64,000 nt of DNA from positions 1,082,001 through 1,146,000 of the forward strand of contig CM065396.1 of the NCBI GenBank assembly GCA_033060915.1, in the 5' to 3' direction. The notes under the pieces were generated by a model. It ran no database searches and had not been told where the DNA came from. It worked only from the letters and a program-made list of their open reading frames with translations. Numbering within the stretch: position 1 is the first letter of the stretch; every line of letters begins with the position of its first letter. This DNA comes from Euryodendron excelsum (Eukaryota; Streptophyta; Magnoliopsida; Ericales; Pentaphylacaceae). The position numbers and the translations under genes are program-made. Below, piece by piece: positions 1 through 12,169 of this stretch.

Positions 1-518
1 TTCAAAATTCTGGGTTTTCTACCTTTCGCCTCAAAAAGCTCAACTTTCAAAATCTCGAGTTTTCAAACTTTCACCTCAAAAAGCGTGCTATCAAAAAAGT
101 TTTCTGGTTTTCAAAACTTTCTCCACAAAAAGTTTAATTCCAAAATCAAATTCAAGGTTTTCAAACCTTTTTCCTCAAAAGTTTCATTCCAAATTTTCCA
201 AACCCTTCCAATTCAAATCCAAATCCCTCCATCACAGAAGGCCATTTCAAAATCATTTGAAAAAAAAAAAATAATCCTTTTCAAAATTCAAAAATCTTGA
301 ATCTCCTTAAAAGAGTGTCATTCCATCAGTCGGAATGTCGGTTCAGGAAAAATTTTAAAATCATTTCAAAATTCCAAAATTCAAACAATCCAGTTTTCAA
401 AACTTAAATTTCCAAATTCCAACCACTCCGGTCCCTTCGATTGCCTCGTAGTCAACATGGGATCCTTCCTTATTATTTTTCTATCTTCGGCAAGCAAAGA
501 CAGAAAAAGAGGGGCAGC
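1..518 (+). mobile_element. 3' end of the internal region of element E
   Basis: This is the tail of a plus-strand Ogre/Tat-like element whose 5' part lies left of the window. The last ~80 bases, from the GTCAACATGGGA stretch to the polypurine tract, match the same stretch (read on the minus strand) next to the 3' LTR of element A at 36325-36420. The first ~440 bases are T/A/C-rich with repeated TTTCAAAA words. No coding region can be supported here. Confidence 0.75.
502..518 (+). promoter_or_regulatory. Polypurine tract of element E
   Basis: AGAAAAAGAGGGG followed by CAGC abuts the LTR start. The same tract, reverse-complemented, sits at 36325-36344 (A) and, altered, at 25890-25906 (D). It would prime plus-strand DNA synthesis. 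Confidence 0.8.
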
Positions 519-689
519 TATAAGCACCCCATTTTTGCCTGCTCGGCAATCTCCGGCCCGACCAGGCTAAGTTTTCCAAACATCACAACACATGCAGGTT
601 CAAAACGAGCCTTTCAATCTCCAATCTAACCAATTGGTCGCTTCTCGGACCCACAAGGACCCGCTAAAGCCATAAGCACTATCATTCTA

Positions 690-1022
690 GGTACCTTTCC
701 AAACCGTGCGGTCTCGGAAACCAACGTCATCTAGGTAGCTTCCCGAGACCAGACGATCTCGGGGACCAACACATTATCAAAATTCCAGACGGTTCACTTT
801 TGGCGCCTGCTAGCCCACCAATGTAGAATGTCCGTCATTCGGTAGTTCTTTGAGACCAGGCGTTCTCAAGAACCAACACCACCCCTACGAGTAGTTTTCT
901 AGGGCCAGGCATTCCTAGGAACCAACACCACTCTATAGGTAGTTCTCTAAGACCGGGCGTTCTTGGAGACCAACACCGCACAGGTAGTTTTTCGAGACTG
1001 GGCGGTCTCGGGAACCAACACC
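690..1022 (+). repeat. Array of six degenerate hairpin units in U3 of E
   Basis: Six units of about 40-50 bp start near 690, 734, 841, 890, 938 and 982. Most read GGTAG-arm-loop-arm-ACCAAC. The arms are inverted repeats whose sequence differs between units: CCCGAGA/TCTCGGG, TTGAGA/TCTCAA, CTAGG/CCTAG, CTAAGA/TCTTGG, CGAGAC/GTCTCG. A non-repeat stretch (780-840) separates units 2 and 3. The array is upstream of the TATA box, so in DNA it is promoter-proximal and in RNA it is only in the 3' copy of U3. Confidence 0.75.
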
Positions 1023-2254
1023 TAGGTCAACACGGTCGCCTGCTAGCCCAACTCGGTGAAAAATGACTAAATTTGCCCTTTGGGCCTCTAGGCACGTTTT
1101 GGGAAAGTTCAAAATCCCTCAAAACGATAAGTCCATCCTTCCAAAATGTTGTTAAACCATTAGGTGTCCCCCGCACGCCATTTGATCCGAATCCGGCCCT
1201 ATTCCGGCCCACTCTGGCCAAAATGACCATTTTGCCCCTGAACACCTCAACACTACACAAACCCCGCCGAACGGTAAAAGACTCTCCCAAAACCATCCTT
1301 GAACAGCCCTGCACACTTAACACAACCTACCAAACCATTCTTGACCATTTCCAGCCAACTCCGGTTAAAATGACTGTTTTGCCCTGGAAGCCCAAAAATG
1401 CCCCGAAACAGCACCGACCTTGGGATTTCGAGCGGAGGTTTCACCACACGCCCTTGTTTAACCCAGGGAACACCCTACAACACTAAGCTCACACAACACG
1501 ATAAAGGTTCCCTGGAGCGTCTCGCAGAGGCTTCGCCTAAATTGTTTTTTCTCCCGATTCCCTAGTTATAACGCACCGTCAACCGACTTGAGAAATGCGT
1601 AAATCAGGGAATTCTCGAAAGCTCATCCATAGAGCTTTCCATCGATACGGTTCGATCGAATAGATCGCCACCCAAAGCCCTCCATCGTGCGGTGCGAAAA
1701 CTATGACTTTCAGCAACTCCTAGAGCGTCTCGCAGACGCTCCGCCAAGGTTGATTTTTTCTCCGATTCCCTAATCAAGACGCGCTGTCAAATGACTTGAG
1801 AAACACGTAAATCTAGGAATTCCTGAAAGTATTTCTAGAGTACTTTCCATCGGTACGGTCCGATCGAATGGATCACTTCCTGAAGGCCTCGATCACACGA
1901 AATGAAGACAACCACTTTCAAACACCCCCGGAGCATATCACAGATGCTCCGCAAAAGTGACCTTTTTGGCACACTTCCCAAGACGATATCACTCACCTCC
2001 AAACATAATTCAAACTTTTCAAAAACATGAAAGTTCATCGGAAGCATTAAGAGAACATCCCGAGTGCGACCGATTCCCTCGAAACCTTCCCGATTGACTC
2101 AATTATCAAGGCAAAGTTTGGACAAACTTTCCTAGTGATGGAGCGTATGCTACATGCGCTCAAATTTTGATCAGATAGACCGACTTTCGATTAACGGTCG
2201 AGATTTAACCAGTACACAGGGTGCCATGTGTGATTTTGGCAATGGAACAGTACC

Positions 2255-2275
2255 TGCGCATGTAGGACATGCGCA
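2255..2275 (+). promoter_or_regulatory. Perfect 9-3-9 palindrome upstream of the TATA box in E
   Basis: The arms TGCGCATGT and ACATGCGCA are separated by AGG and lie 20 bp upstream of the TATA box. Other copies of the family have a 23-bp palindrome with a different sequence (TGGCGCCACT/AGTGGCGCCA) about 54 bp upstream of their TATA. The architecture is kept while the sequence is replaced. Confidence 0.7.
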
Positions 2276-2294
2276 AGGCCTGTTCCAGATTGCC

Positions 2295-2302
2295 TATAAA
2301 TA
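2295..2302 (+). promoter_or_regulatory. TATA box of LTR E
   Basis: TATAAATA, followed by AGAGGCTGCC. The same box with a similar GC-richer downstream context occurs in the other LTR copies of the family at about the same distance from the LTR start. It is the likely Pol II promoter core, with the transcript starting roughly 30 bp further on. Confidence 0.8.
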
Positions 2303-3554
2303 GAGGCTGCCCCACCTTGCATATTCCAGGTCCGAAATGGATGTGAAGCCTTGCTGAAATCACTCCAGAACGTCGAATCTCCATATATATTCTCCCCCTT
2401 CAACACTTAGGCTAGATTCTACCCCTCCTAAGCTTATACACTCCACATACAAGGCCTCATACACACTTATACACTCCACTCTAGCCTCTCAAGCCTTCTT
2501 GAAGTCACTCAAGCTCTAATCAAGACATCTATTGAAGACTATAAGTGTGTTGAAGGCAAAAAGTGGTATCCCTTTTACATTTGTGCTCTTCCCTCACTCT
2601 TCTCTTCTCACTCCTAGCCTACTTAGGCTATTCTCTATTTTAATCCCCATCTTCAACCCCCCTTTCTTGTATGCTTGAGCCAAGAGGGCTCTTAGATCAT
2701 GCCTAGAGGAAAGCAAGTGAGAGCCACCATGTAGGGGGACCTGTCACTAGCCTACTTTAAGATGGTATGGCCTAGGAGCCCCTTGTTTATGTGATGTAAC
2801 CTAAAAGCCTTGTATGTGAATCATGACCCCTTGCATATTGCTATCTTGATCATGTCTTGTGTGCTTGGCTTCATTTTATGCTTATTGTCATGCTCCATAA
2901 TGCTTACATTGCTCTTAATTTTATACCATTTCCCAGTTCTCCATTTCTCTCAAAAATTGTTCCAAGAGTTGGCCCCTTGAAGTCTAGGATGAGATTTTAG
3001 AATTATGCCTTAAAAGAGCCCCTACTAACCCCCCAACTTTCATTTTGGCATCATTGCATTTTAACTTGCATAAAGGTTGCTTTCTATTTCTCTAATTTTC
3101 AAGATCTCCATTCTTTCAAGTGTAGTGGTTGGAATGGCCCCATGGAACCCTCTCTTGAGTGGTCTCCCTTTTATTGGCCATATGAACCCTCTCTTGATGG
3201 AAGGTTTCCCCTAAAAAATGGCCTTCAAAATCCTTCTCAAAAGATGACATTAAAAAATGCACTCACTCTATCTTTGCATAAAAAATGATCTCTCAAAAAT
3301 TGCCATCATTATGTTGATTTTTGAAACTCCCACTCTTGTCAAGATAAAGGTTATAATGGTCATGAGGAAACTTTCCTTGGAATAGTTTCCACACACCAAC
3401 CATATAAACCACACTCTTGGCTAGAATCAAAATTTTCATGGAAATGATCTTAAAAAAAAAAAGGGTTATCAACTAAAGTCCTTTGCATAACATGACTTGT
3501 TTTCAAAACTCTTTCCAAAAGTGCATCAAACAATCCTTCAAACTCATCTTTCAA

Positions 3555-3805
3555 TCCAACCCTAGGTTAACTTGACCCTAGTTGTCCAACACTAGTTTAA
3601 CTTGACCCTAGTTGACCAACCCTAGGTTAACTTGACCCTAGTTGTCCAACCCTAGGTTAACTCGACCTTAGTTCACTCACCTTAGGTTAACCCTACCCTA
3701 GTTAGTTAACCATAGGTGATCTTAACTCTAGGTTAACCTAACCCAAGTTAGTTAACCTTAGGTCACCCCTAATCCTAGGCTAACCCAACCTAGGTTAATA
3801 CACTT
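3555..3805 (+). repeat. Minisatellite of about 29 bp in R/U5 of E
   Basis: Eight or so degenerate units carry the words CCTAGGTTAAC and TTGACCCTAGTTG in alternation. CCTAGG and GTTAAC are themselves palindromic. A short related patch (CTAGGGTT words) occurs in F near 16500-16575, so the array grew from a seed already in the family. Confidence 0.75.
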
Positions 3806-5194
3806 CAAGATTCTAACTCTTGAACCCTTTTCTAAATGATCACCTAAATTCAAACTATTCTCATAACCCATTTCTTTTTTTTTTTTTTTCCAAAATCTCC
3901 TACTCTCTTGATTTAAAAAAAAAAAAAAAAAAAAAAACCAACTCTATAAGCTCTTCAAATATTCCTACACTCCATCCTCAAGGCATTTCCAAAAACGTTT
4001 TCAAAAGGTCACAAACCTATGGTGTCCCTAACCCCTTCATGGTTAGGGATTCCAAGAACAAGTGATAAATCAAGAACAACCTCTAAGGTTGTCCATATTA
4101 AGATTCCAAACCCTTAACCATTTCCAAAAATCACTTTCAACAATTAATTCATCAAAACGTTTCTAAAATCATGCCTCCAAGGTTTTCAAAACAAGACTTC
4201 AAAAATACTTCCAAGTTCTCCGGAGTCATGCCAAAGCATTTTTACAAACCTCCCTCAAATTGATCCGAAAACATTTTCAAAACACACCACCATCCAATTT
4301 CAAGTCATAACTTCCAAGACCACAAAGAGTCTTCAACTTCCAAAGACCTCAAAGTGTCTAAAACTTTTTCAAAGACCTCAAAGTGTTTAAACTTTTTCAA
4401 AGACCCCAAAGTGTTTTCAAGATTTCCAACGGCCCTAATGCGCCTATTCTCTATCGGGCTCTTGCCCAAACTACGAATGACTTTATTCTTGCCAAATGAG
4501 ATACGTAGGCAACCAAAAATGGTGCGGTCATAACTTTTATTTCAACCCCAATCCCTTTTTCAAAAATTCCAATCAATTCAAAGTTTCTATTCCAAACTCT
4601 TTCCAAAACCTCCGTTATTTTCAAAAATTTTCCAAAAACTTGCATCATGCATCATCCATCCGAAAAGTGATGACTAAACCCTGTTTTCAAAAATTCTAAA
4701 GTGGATATAAAGTGGACCATGGTAACCGGTTATTCTAGTGAGTGAACCAAGGGTGATTAGACATGTAGGTACCGAAAGGGCGGGGTAGGGTGATGATCTT
4801 AGGATATCTTCCCTACACGTAACCAACTCTCGAATCTTAGATTTCTGTTTTCGAAAGACCAAAATGGAGTTATTTTCAAAAAAGGGCTTAAACATTTCAA
4901 AAGGTTGCCAAACAACCTATTTTCTCAAAAACCCTCTCTTGAGGGAGTTTTTCAAAACCTTTTCCAAGAAACCCTAAGTTTAATCTTCGGATTAACACGT
5001 AGTTTTAGGTGTTCTAACTCACCTTAATGAAGTTAGGTGGCGACTCCTATTTTTCTAAAAAGCCCTTAGTCAAACCAATTTTCAAACCTAGTCGCACTTG
5101 TCCTTCTAGAAGGATGAGTTCTAATGACAGAGTTCCGTGCTTTAGGGTCTCCGAGCCGAAACGACCTTGGACACCCAAAAACCGGGGCGCGACA

Positions 5195-6512
5195 CTAGGG
5201 AACTTTCCCTTTTCTAGTTCTGCCATTTGACTAGTTAACTGACCCATTTGATTTTTTAGTTTTGCAATGGCTTGAGTATTCATGTGAGTATAATTATTTA
5301 TTTCAACTATAGATTGACTTGTTACTTGCATAAATGCCTTGAGAGAATCTTCTAAAGATGATTTTTGTTATTGTGGTACAGGGAACTGAAGATTTGATGG
5401 AAGTGAATTATTAGAATACTGTTGAATAGGATATGATTGAGTAGGAGGGTGAAAACTAGGTGGAAATTGATTTTGAGATTTCAAGGGTTGCCCACCTAAA
5501 TTAGGATTATTTTGACTATTTCTCCAATGAAAGATTTGGATGGTTTCGTCAATTTGGATTGTATATTTCTGTAAAAGAATTTTTAAATTGCTTTCTATAA
5601 TTATTTAGTGCATTTGCTTGTTCAGAATAGCATTCGGAATATCCTATCATAGATGGACACAACTTTGTAGTATGCATAGGACTTGCACATAACGAACATA
5701 TATCATTTTGAACTCTATTAGCTGACTCCATAGTCCTATTCATAGCTAAAACTTCTATCTTTCTTGTGAGACTATCTAACTTCATTTCTATTTTAGAATT
5801 ATCTTTTACCTCATATAATCCCCCTTTTTGAGATGAAGGGGCTGACTTATTCCTATTAGATGTGACATCCCATTGTTGAGAACTTTCAGATAATTTCTCA
5901 AGAAACTCATAGGCTTCATCATCTTTAAAACTTAGGAAGGCCCCATCATTCATGGATTCAATCATGTTACGGTGTGATTGTGTTAAACTATTACAAAAGT
6001 ATTGCACGAGTCTCCATGTTTCAAAACCATGATGAGGACATTTCAACATTAAATCTTTCCCAACTTTCATAAAAATTTTTATCTTCTTGCTGAGAGAAAT
6101 CAGATATCTCTCTTCTTAAGGCATTAGTCTTAGCCATTGAAAAAAATTTAGAAAGAAATTTCTTCACTAGAGGCGCCCATGAAGTGATTAAGCCAGATGC
6201 TAAAGAATTTAGCCATGCCTTTGCTTTATCCTCTAAAGAGAAAGGAAAAAGACGCAATTTCACAAACTCATCTAAAAAATTTTGGAACCTAAATGTAACA
6301 CAAATTACAAGAAAATCTTTTATATGCATGTAAGGATCCTCTCTCTCTAACCCATGAAATGTTGGAAGAATTTGTATTATGTGAGACTTTAACTCAAAAT
6401 GTATTGTATTAGTTGCAGGCAACACTATACAAGAAGGAGGATTCGTAGTTATGGGAGCAAATAAGCCTATAAGAGATTTGGATTCATTAACATTTTTGAA
6501 GTCATCCCCCAT
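5195..6512 (-). pseudogene. gag: Athila-like gag, frameshifted and truncated
   Basis: Capsid-type protein of a Ty3/gypsy element. It starts at ATG 6512 (MGDDFKNV). Residues about 65-160 hold a retrotransposon gag domain with LRLFPFSLEDKAKAWLNSL. A frame change near 6050 leads into the CPHHGF region and then a CCHC zinc knuckle (CSLC-x4-H-x4-C, near 5675). A second shift lies near 5540, and after it AIAKLKNQMGQLTSQMAELE, typical of Athila gag C-termini, runs to GKFPS at 5195. There the 3' LTR of E begins. Protease and pol would lie left of the window. The frameshifts make it non-functional. Confidence 0.88.
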
Positions 6513-7083
6513 TTTTAATATATTTTTATTTGATTTTATTTGATTTCTTAAACCTCTCCTAAATGTATTTTCAATCTCCAGATCAAATGGTGCTAATTCT
6601 AAAAATTTTTATCAACAACCAAACATACACCAATTGGAGACGGCTGAGTAATCAAGGAAAGTCTTATTTGCAATTCAAGATATGGATTTGAACTTAAATG
6701 GCCTAGACCCGACCTAATTAGAATGTCTAGAAGATGTAAATAAACTAAATAGATGAAGGGAAAGATGAATTATTAAGATTTGAGGAAAAATCTCTAACTT
6801 GTTTTTTAAATTTTCTGCGCAGCAGTTAGTAGTTTAACTGTATCTCACTCTTCAGAAGTTCGATTGAGGTGATTCAAGCGGCGTTAGAAAGATAACTGAA
6901 TGACCAACAATTCTTCCAGAAATAACAATTTTCAAATTCTGTTGTTTACTAGCCAAAAAACAGCTCACAATCAGAGCCTAAAAATTTGAAATATTTTCTA
7001 CGCGAATTTTTTATTTTTTTAAAAAATAATTAAACTAGTAGAAGGGTTTGGTAAATCTAAATCTAACTTGTTTTATAATTAAA
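6513..7083 (-). mobile_element. Untranslated leader of the Athila-like element
   Basis: AT-rich, non-coding sequence between the PBS and the gag start. I see no ORF or repeat of note in it. Confidence 0.7.
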
Positions 7084-7101
7084 TCCCCGGCAACGGCATC
7101 T
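7084..7101 (-). promoter_or_regulatory. Primer-binding site of the Athila-like element
   Basis: On the minus strand the core is GCCGTTGCCGGGGA, matching the TGGCGCCGTTGCCGGGGA type used by Athila and other plant gypsy elements, with about three changes at its 5' end. It is 9 bp from the LTR. Confidence 0.8.
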
Positions 7102-7110
7102 AAAACTTGA

Positions 7111-8422
7111 TGTGATAATTTTAATACTCGCAAACGCACGAATCGTATTAAAGTAGTAGACAATGAGTGCGAGGTCGATCCCACAGGAACTTATAAAATT
7201 TTAAAAAATAAATTAGAATAAATCTAGTTCACTCTAGCCTAGTTAAGAAATCTTGAGTTTGTTTAATTAATTTATCAATAAACAAAAATAACTAAATATA
7301 AATAAACAAGTAAACAATTAATCTAGACAATAATAATGAAGAGATGAGAGATATTAAATTAAAATGATTAAGGTTTTATAATTCACACACATGCATTATA
7401 ATAACTTCTCACGTAATTCAAATTATTTTTCTAATTCACTTCACAATAACGTCGTAATCAAATTTTTTATTATGGAAAATATAATATTAAAATCACTTTA
7501 ATAAACAAACTAATATATACTGTTTTTAACCTTAATGTTCAAGATCAAAAACAAATTACATAAGAAATCCAATACTTGAAAAGTTACCAATAAATAACAG
7601 GGCTAATAATTAATCCAACAATCTCAAATCATGAACTAAATTCATATCCAAAATTACTAACTTTAATTAAATCTGGGTAAGAGTATTAAACAATCAAAGT
7701 ACATGTTTGGGAAAGAAATATAAATCACATGTCAAATCATTACAAAGCATGTAGTTTCATCCTCAACCCGAGTATAAAAACTTAGCCACTCATAATTTTA
7801 ACATCCATTGAAAGTAAGAAAAATAAAACATAAAACCTGAACATGTAAAAATATTAAGGCTTGAAAGCTTTGTAGTTCCAAATTTTTGTCTTCTTTTTCT
7901 TCCTTCTTTCTTTCTTCTTGATTTTTTTCTTTATTGTGCAGCTACCTCGGCTAGGACTTCCCTCTTGCTGCAACTTTGTGTTATATCATAGGGAATTGTT
8001 TATTCCCCTTTTTTATTCCTTCTCTTGGCCACCCCTTCACCGTACGACTCTTAGGTTCGGTTTTTGTTTTTCTTTTATTTTTTTCTTTCTTTTCCTTATT
8101 TTTCCTTGCTTCTCTTGCCGGCCCACACTGCACCCACACACAGATATACATATTATATATATATATATATGAATATATAACTTTTTGCGCTTCTTTAAAT
8201 GGTTTCCTTTAATAGTTGAAGGATTTTCCTTCTAGTCTCATTGCTTGAGTGAAATTGTCGAAAGATTTGATTCCTTAAGTACTTGTTTCCTATTTGGGTT
8301 GGGATTCTTCCTTTTTGCTCTTGTATCCAAATCTGCAATAAAAACAATAATATAAGTAAATAAATAAAAACTAAATAATATAATTAAAGGGTAAAAATAT
8401 ATAAATTATATGACTTATCACA
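7111..8422 (-). mobile_element. 5' LTR of the Athila-like element (1.3 kb)
   Basis: Perfect 8-bp terminal inverted repeats, TGTGATAA at 7111 and TTATCACA at 8422, bound 1312 bp of AT-rich DNA. The PBS lies at the left, which fixes minus orientation. Inside are a pyrimidine-rich stretch (7870-8110) and an (AT)n run near 8154-8170. The right flank is U3 of element C. The candidate target duplication on the right is TCACA; its partner lies beyond the window. Confidence 0.87.
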
Positions 8423-9245
8423 TCACAATCGTTAGAGTGACGAAAACACTTGCAAACAGGTCGACATCGAGAATGACAACAAACCCCTATGTCATGGGAA
8501 CGAATACGTCTCTTGGCCATGACATATATACTGGAAGACGAGAAACCTTTGGAAACCAACTCGTTAAAAACCATTAGGGTAACAAAAACACTTAAAACCT
8601 AGGTCAACACTAGTGTCTGCTAGCCCATTCTGATGAAAAATGACCAAGATTTCCTAACGAGCCCTAGTGGCACATTTCTTGAGAAAGCTCCTATGACCTC
8701 AGAGTGGTAAGTCCATCCTTTCAAGATTGTCCCAAAGATAATCTAGCATGTTCTAGTGCGTTCCAATTGCTTCCAGATCAGTTCCGAAAGCATTTAGTCA
8801 AAATAACTATTTTGCTCCTAGACATCCAATCGCCTCTAGGAACCACACCGGCTTTGGGTATCAAATTGGTTACCTTTCAAGAATGCATCTAATAGTATTC
8901 CTAGACTTCTAGCATCTTTTCGGACCATTCTGAGTTCATTTTGGTAAACTCGATATGAAATGATCATTTTGCCCCTAGTGGGCCAGTCACCCTTTTCAGC
9001 TACTTCGACTCTGGTTATCAGGTTGGTTACTTCCACGGCACTCTTTTAGCGGTTCCCATCTATTCTTGATCGAATGTTGCTACTCGGAACCTTCTGGGCC
9101 ATTCTCAGACTTTCCGGAGTCACTCCTAGTAAAGTCAAGCCAAAAATTGCATGTTAGTCACTAGGATAGACGCCCAAATCTTCTACCTTGTATCTGAAGG
9201 GTCAAAGATCTGTTTCTTGCTGATTTAACAACTTTCAAAAGGAGG

Positions 9246-9268
9246 TGGCACCACTAATACAGGTGCCA
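9246..9268 (+). promoter_or_regulatory. 23-bp interrupted palindrome upstream of TATA, LTR C
   Basis: Arms TGGCACC and GGTGCCA sit at the two ends of a 23-bp span, 56 bp before the TATA box. This is the same geometry as the TGGCGCC/GGCGCCA palindrome of other copies, with matching changes in both arms. Confidence 0.7.
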
Positions 9269-9324
9269 GGCCAAAAATAAGCATGGCGCTACTACAACAG
9301 GTGCTAAGGTCATTTTTGGCTGCT

Positions 9325-9332
9325 TATAAATA
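9325..9332 (+). promoter_or_regulatory. TATA box of LTR C
   Basis: TATAAATA followed by CAGGCCACC, at the position equivalent to the TATA boxes of the other copies. Confidence 0.8.
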
Positions 9333-10884
9333 CAGGCCACCCCTCTCTGTATTCTGGGTCCAAAAAATAGCTCCATAAACTCCGTCTCTCTGAAAACAAC
9401 CTTTGAATTTCCCCAAACCCTAATTCCTTCAAGCCTCTCTCCAAAACTTAGCCTCCATACACTCTAAACACTAAAACCCTAGCCTCCCCACTTCATTGAA
9501 GATCAAGTCCAGCCCTCGGAAGCTCTTGAAAGCCATTGCAAGGCTCAAACAAGTTCTGTATTGAAATATTCAACCTAATATGAAGACAAGGGAGGGTTTT
9601 ATTTATTTTATGTAATCTCCCTCTCTTTCTTCTCCCTTCTAGTCCACTTGGACTATTCTCTATTTTAATCTCTATCTTTTACTCCCTCTTCTTGTGTGCG
9701 TGAAACGAGGGATCTCTCGGTTCATGCCTAAGAAGGCCTTGGAGAAAGTCATCGGGTCAGCGATTTTCATGAAGTTCAACCTAAGATGGTGTGGGTTCTG
9801 CTCCTTTGGTTATGTGGTGAAACCTAGCCTTATATGTTCACGGCCCAATTGCATTATGGCTGTTATGTTTATGCATTGCATTCAACATCGCATTCAAAAG
9901 CTTTCTTTAAAACCCGCCTTTAGAGAAGTTATTTTCAAACTTGTTTTCAAAATCACAACCCTCAGATGATCTAACCATTTCATGGTTAGGCCTGTTTCAA
10001 GAAAGTGTTGCCTTCAATGAGGCTATCAAGGTCCATATTGGGGTTTAAAATCTTCTTGTTTTCAAAACCACAACCCTAAGATGATTCTAGCCATTCCATG
10101 GTTAGGGTTATTTTAGAAAAGTGTTACATTCAATGAGACCATCAAAGTCTATATTAGGGTTTGAAGCCCTAGTTGTTTTCAAAATCACAACCCTAAAATG
10201 GTTATAGTCTTCTCATGATTAGAACTGTTTTAGGAAATTGAGATATTTAAGAGACTTTCAAAAGTCTATATTCAAACCTTTCTAAAATAGTTTTGCAAAT
10301 CCACTTCTTAAAAATTCTTCTTAAAGATTTACTTTTTCAAAAACTTTGAGTTTTAAAGTCGAAGTCAAAACCCTAGAATTTAATTTCAGAAACCCAGATT
10401 TCTCACCTAAAATCATAGCTTTCTATTTGCATCAAATTATAAATTTTTAAAATTGTTTTCTACATGTAATCATAGATTTCCTAATTCAAAAGTCACATGA
10501 AATGATAGATTTCCAAAACTAAAACTTTCTCATTTCGAGTCAAATCAAATCTTGTCCAAATAGAAAACCAAATCAAATATCCTATTTCTGGAAATAAAAT
10601 CTAATCTTCTATTTTAGGAAATAGAAATCAAATCTTTTCAAATTCTGACTTTTCATATTTCAAATTCAAACGTTTCCAAAGTCAAATCTTTCCAAAATCA
10701 AGTTTTTCCTAAAATGAAAACTTTCCTAAAGGTTTGAATCAAAAGTTTTGAATAATAAGCTCCAAATTAGGTTAATTTCTAACTCAAACCTAGTCGCACT
10801 CATCCTTCTAGGAGGATGAGTTTTGACGAGAGAGTACCTTGTGTATTTCCCACACTTGAGTGCAAAAAACTGGGGTGTGATAAC

Positions 10885-10902
10885 TGGTGACTCCACTAGG
10901 GA
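10885..10902 (+). promoter_or_regulatory. Primer-binding site of element C
   Basis: TGGTGACTCCACTAGGGA, 2 bp after the LTR end. It differs by one base from TGGCGACTCCACTAGGGA in B (53275). This type of PBS is found in Ogre/Tat-lineage elements. Confidence 0.85.
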
Positions 10903-11233
10903 CACTTAAAAGCTTAAACCATTGTCATGTCTCTTCACCCTTCAATCACTTTGAATCTTCGGTTAACATGTCCAATCTTATCCATTTCAAAATTTTCAAA
11001 ATCAAACTTTCAAACTTGTTTTCAAAAAATGTCATCGCTTGCGTTCAATTCACATTCAATCATTCTATTTTGCATTAAATTTGTCATCACAGTACTGACT
11101 TCTTTATGCTTTATTTTTTAGGTGGACCATGTTCGCATTTACTTTTATCATCCATATAAATTGCCATGAATGATAGGATGGAATGGACAAGATAGATAGG
11201 AGTTGTTGGGCCATTTTCTTCGTTTTTCAAAAA

Positions 11234-11236
<3 letters not shown>

Positions 11237-11274
<38 letters not shown>
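11237..11274. repeat. (CA)19 microsatellite
   Basis: Nineteen uninterrupted CA dinucleotides in the leader of C. The homologous site in B (about 53587-53597) has only a few, so this run expanded in C. Confidence 0.95.
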
Positions 11275-11276
<2 letters not shown>

Positions 11277-12169
11277 GCATATGCACTAGCATTTGCCTAT
11301 GTGCATGCTCTACCTGATTATGTCCCTTTTAGTTAGAAGGGAAAATAGTATATTGGTTGTGGGCAGATGTTGTGTTAGTATCTTAGCCTACGGCCTCTTG
11401 ATGGTTCCCCTACTCAGATCACCAACTAATAATGGCACCACCTCGGGGAGTGGGCCTAAGTTTGAAGATCCGAGAACTGAGTTTTTTAGGAAGCATTAGT
11501 AACCTCCAACCTTATGCTCATGTAGCACCCTATGCATAGTCGAACCTCTGCCAAATTTAAGACATGCTCATCAATTTCAAAACTAAGGATGAAAGAGCAA
11601 CAACTTTACTTTTACTTATTTCCTGTTCAGTTTAACTGCTTAATTCTTACTATTATACTACCCGTACATTTTCTACTGCTATGCTCATGTTGCTCATGCA
11701 TCCATGATCTATTTCAAGACAAGAGTTTTAAAGTAACTCAAGTCACTACATTCCATGTATATGATCAACCCTTAGAGAAAGGCCTAAAGCCAATCTTGCC
11801 CATTCAAAGCCTACTTGAGTTCCTATGGGTACCAAGTGACCCTAAGGATTCATGGCATCAATTGAAATCATCTCATAAAGAGATGCCCTAATTCCTCTCC
11901 GCTCATAGAGATAGGGATGCCAAGAAGACATGGGGCAAATCAAAAGCAAGGTCTTTCACCGACCTCAACCTAAGAAGGCAAATTTGAAGACTCAAGAGTA
12001 GCTTAGAATTTCAGATATAAAAAAAGATAGGTGAAAGTCCTAATGAAAGTGTTTTTCCCTCCCCTTTTAATATAATGTTAAAAATTCATGTACAAGAGGA
12101 ACTCACTTAAATAAAATGGTCATTTTTACTTTTTGTGGATGAATGAATGTATGAATGAATGACTACATG

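Larger units (their letters stand above)
519..5194 (+). mobile_element. 3' LTR of element E (4.7 kb, divergent subfamily)
   Basis: The LTR starts TATAAGCACCCC (ancestral TGTAAGCACC with one change) straight after a polypurine tract and ends GGGGCGCGACA. No primer-binding site follows, so this is the 3' LTR. The right flank is Athila-like gag on the minus strand, the insertion target. U3 (519 to about 2325) holds a hairpin array and a TATA box. The rest is a long, G-poor R/U5 with a minisatellite at 3555-3805 and the conserved block at 4760-4822. U3 differs clearly from the other copies, while the last ~450 bases match them well. ORFs called within it are chance frames. Confidence 0.88.
8423..10882 (+). 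mobile_element. 5' LTR of element C, 3' part
   Basis: The sequence resumes within U3 at CAATCGTTAGAGTGACG, matching G at 17605 and B at 29688. It runs through a TATA box (9325) and the G-poor R/U5 to the end TGGGGTGTGATA, a decayed form of GGGCGCGACA. A PBS follows, so this is the 5' LTR. The first part of U3 must lie left of the Athila-like insertion. It is more diverged than A, B or H, in keeping with C being the oldest layer. Confidence 0.85.

Noticed and set aside
1073..1486. 137-codon plus-strand frame in U3 of E
   Set aside because: Inside an LTR, with an overlapping antisense frame, no domain and no conserved counterpart in other copies.
8146..8170. AT-rich microsatellite as a possible origin or matrix attachment site
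   Set aside because: A short (AT)n in an AT-rich LTR is not evidence for either.
7918..8212. Short hydrophobic plus-strand frames that look like membrane peptides
   Set aside because: They come from a T-rich stretch in the Athila-like LTR; Phe/Leu/Ser-rich frames are expected from pyrimidine runs.
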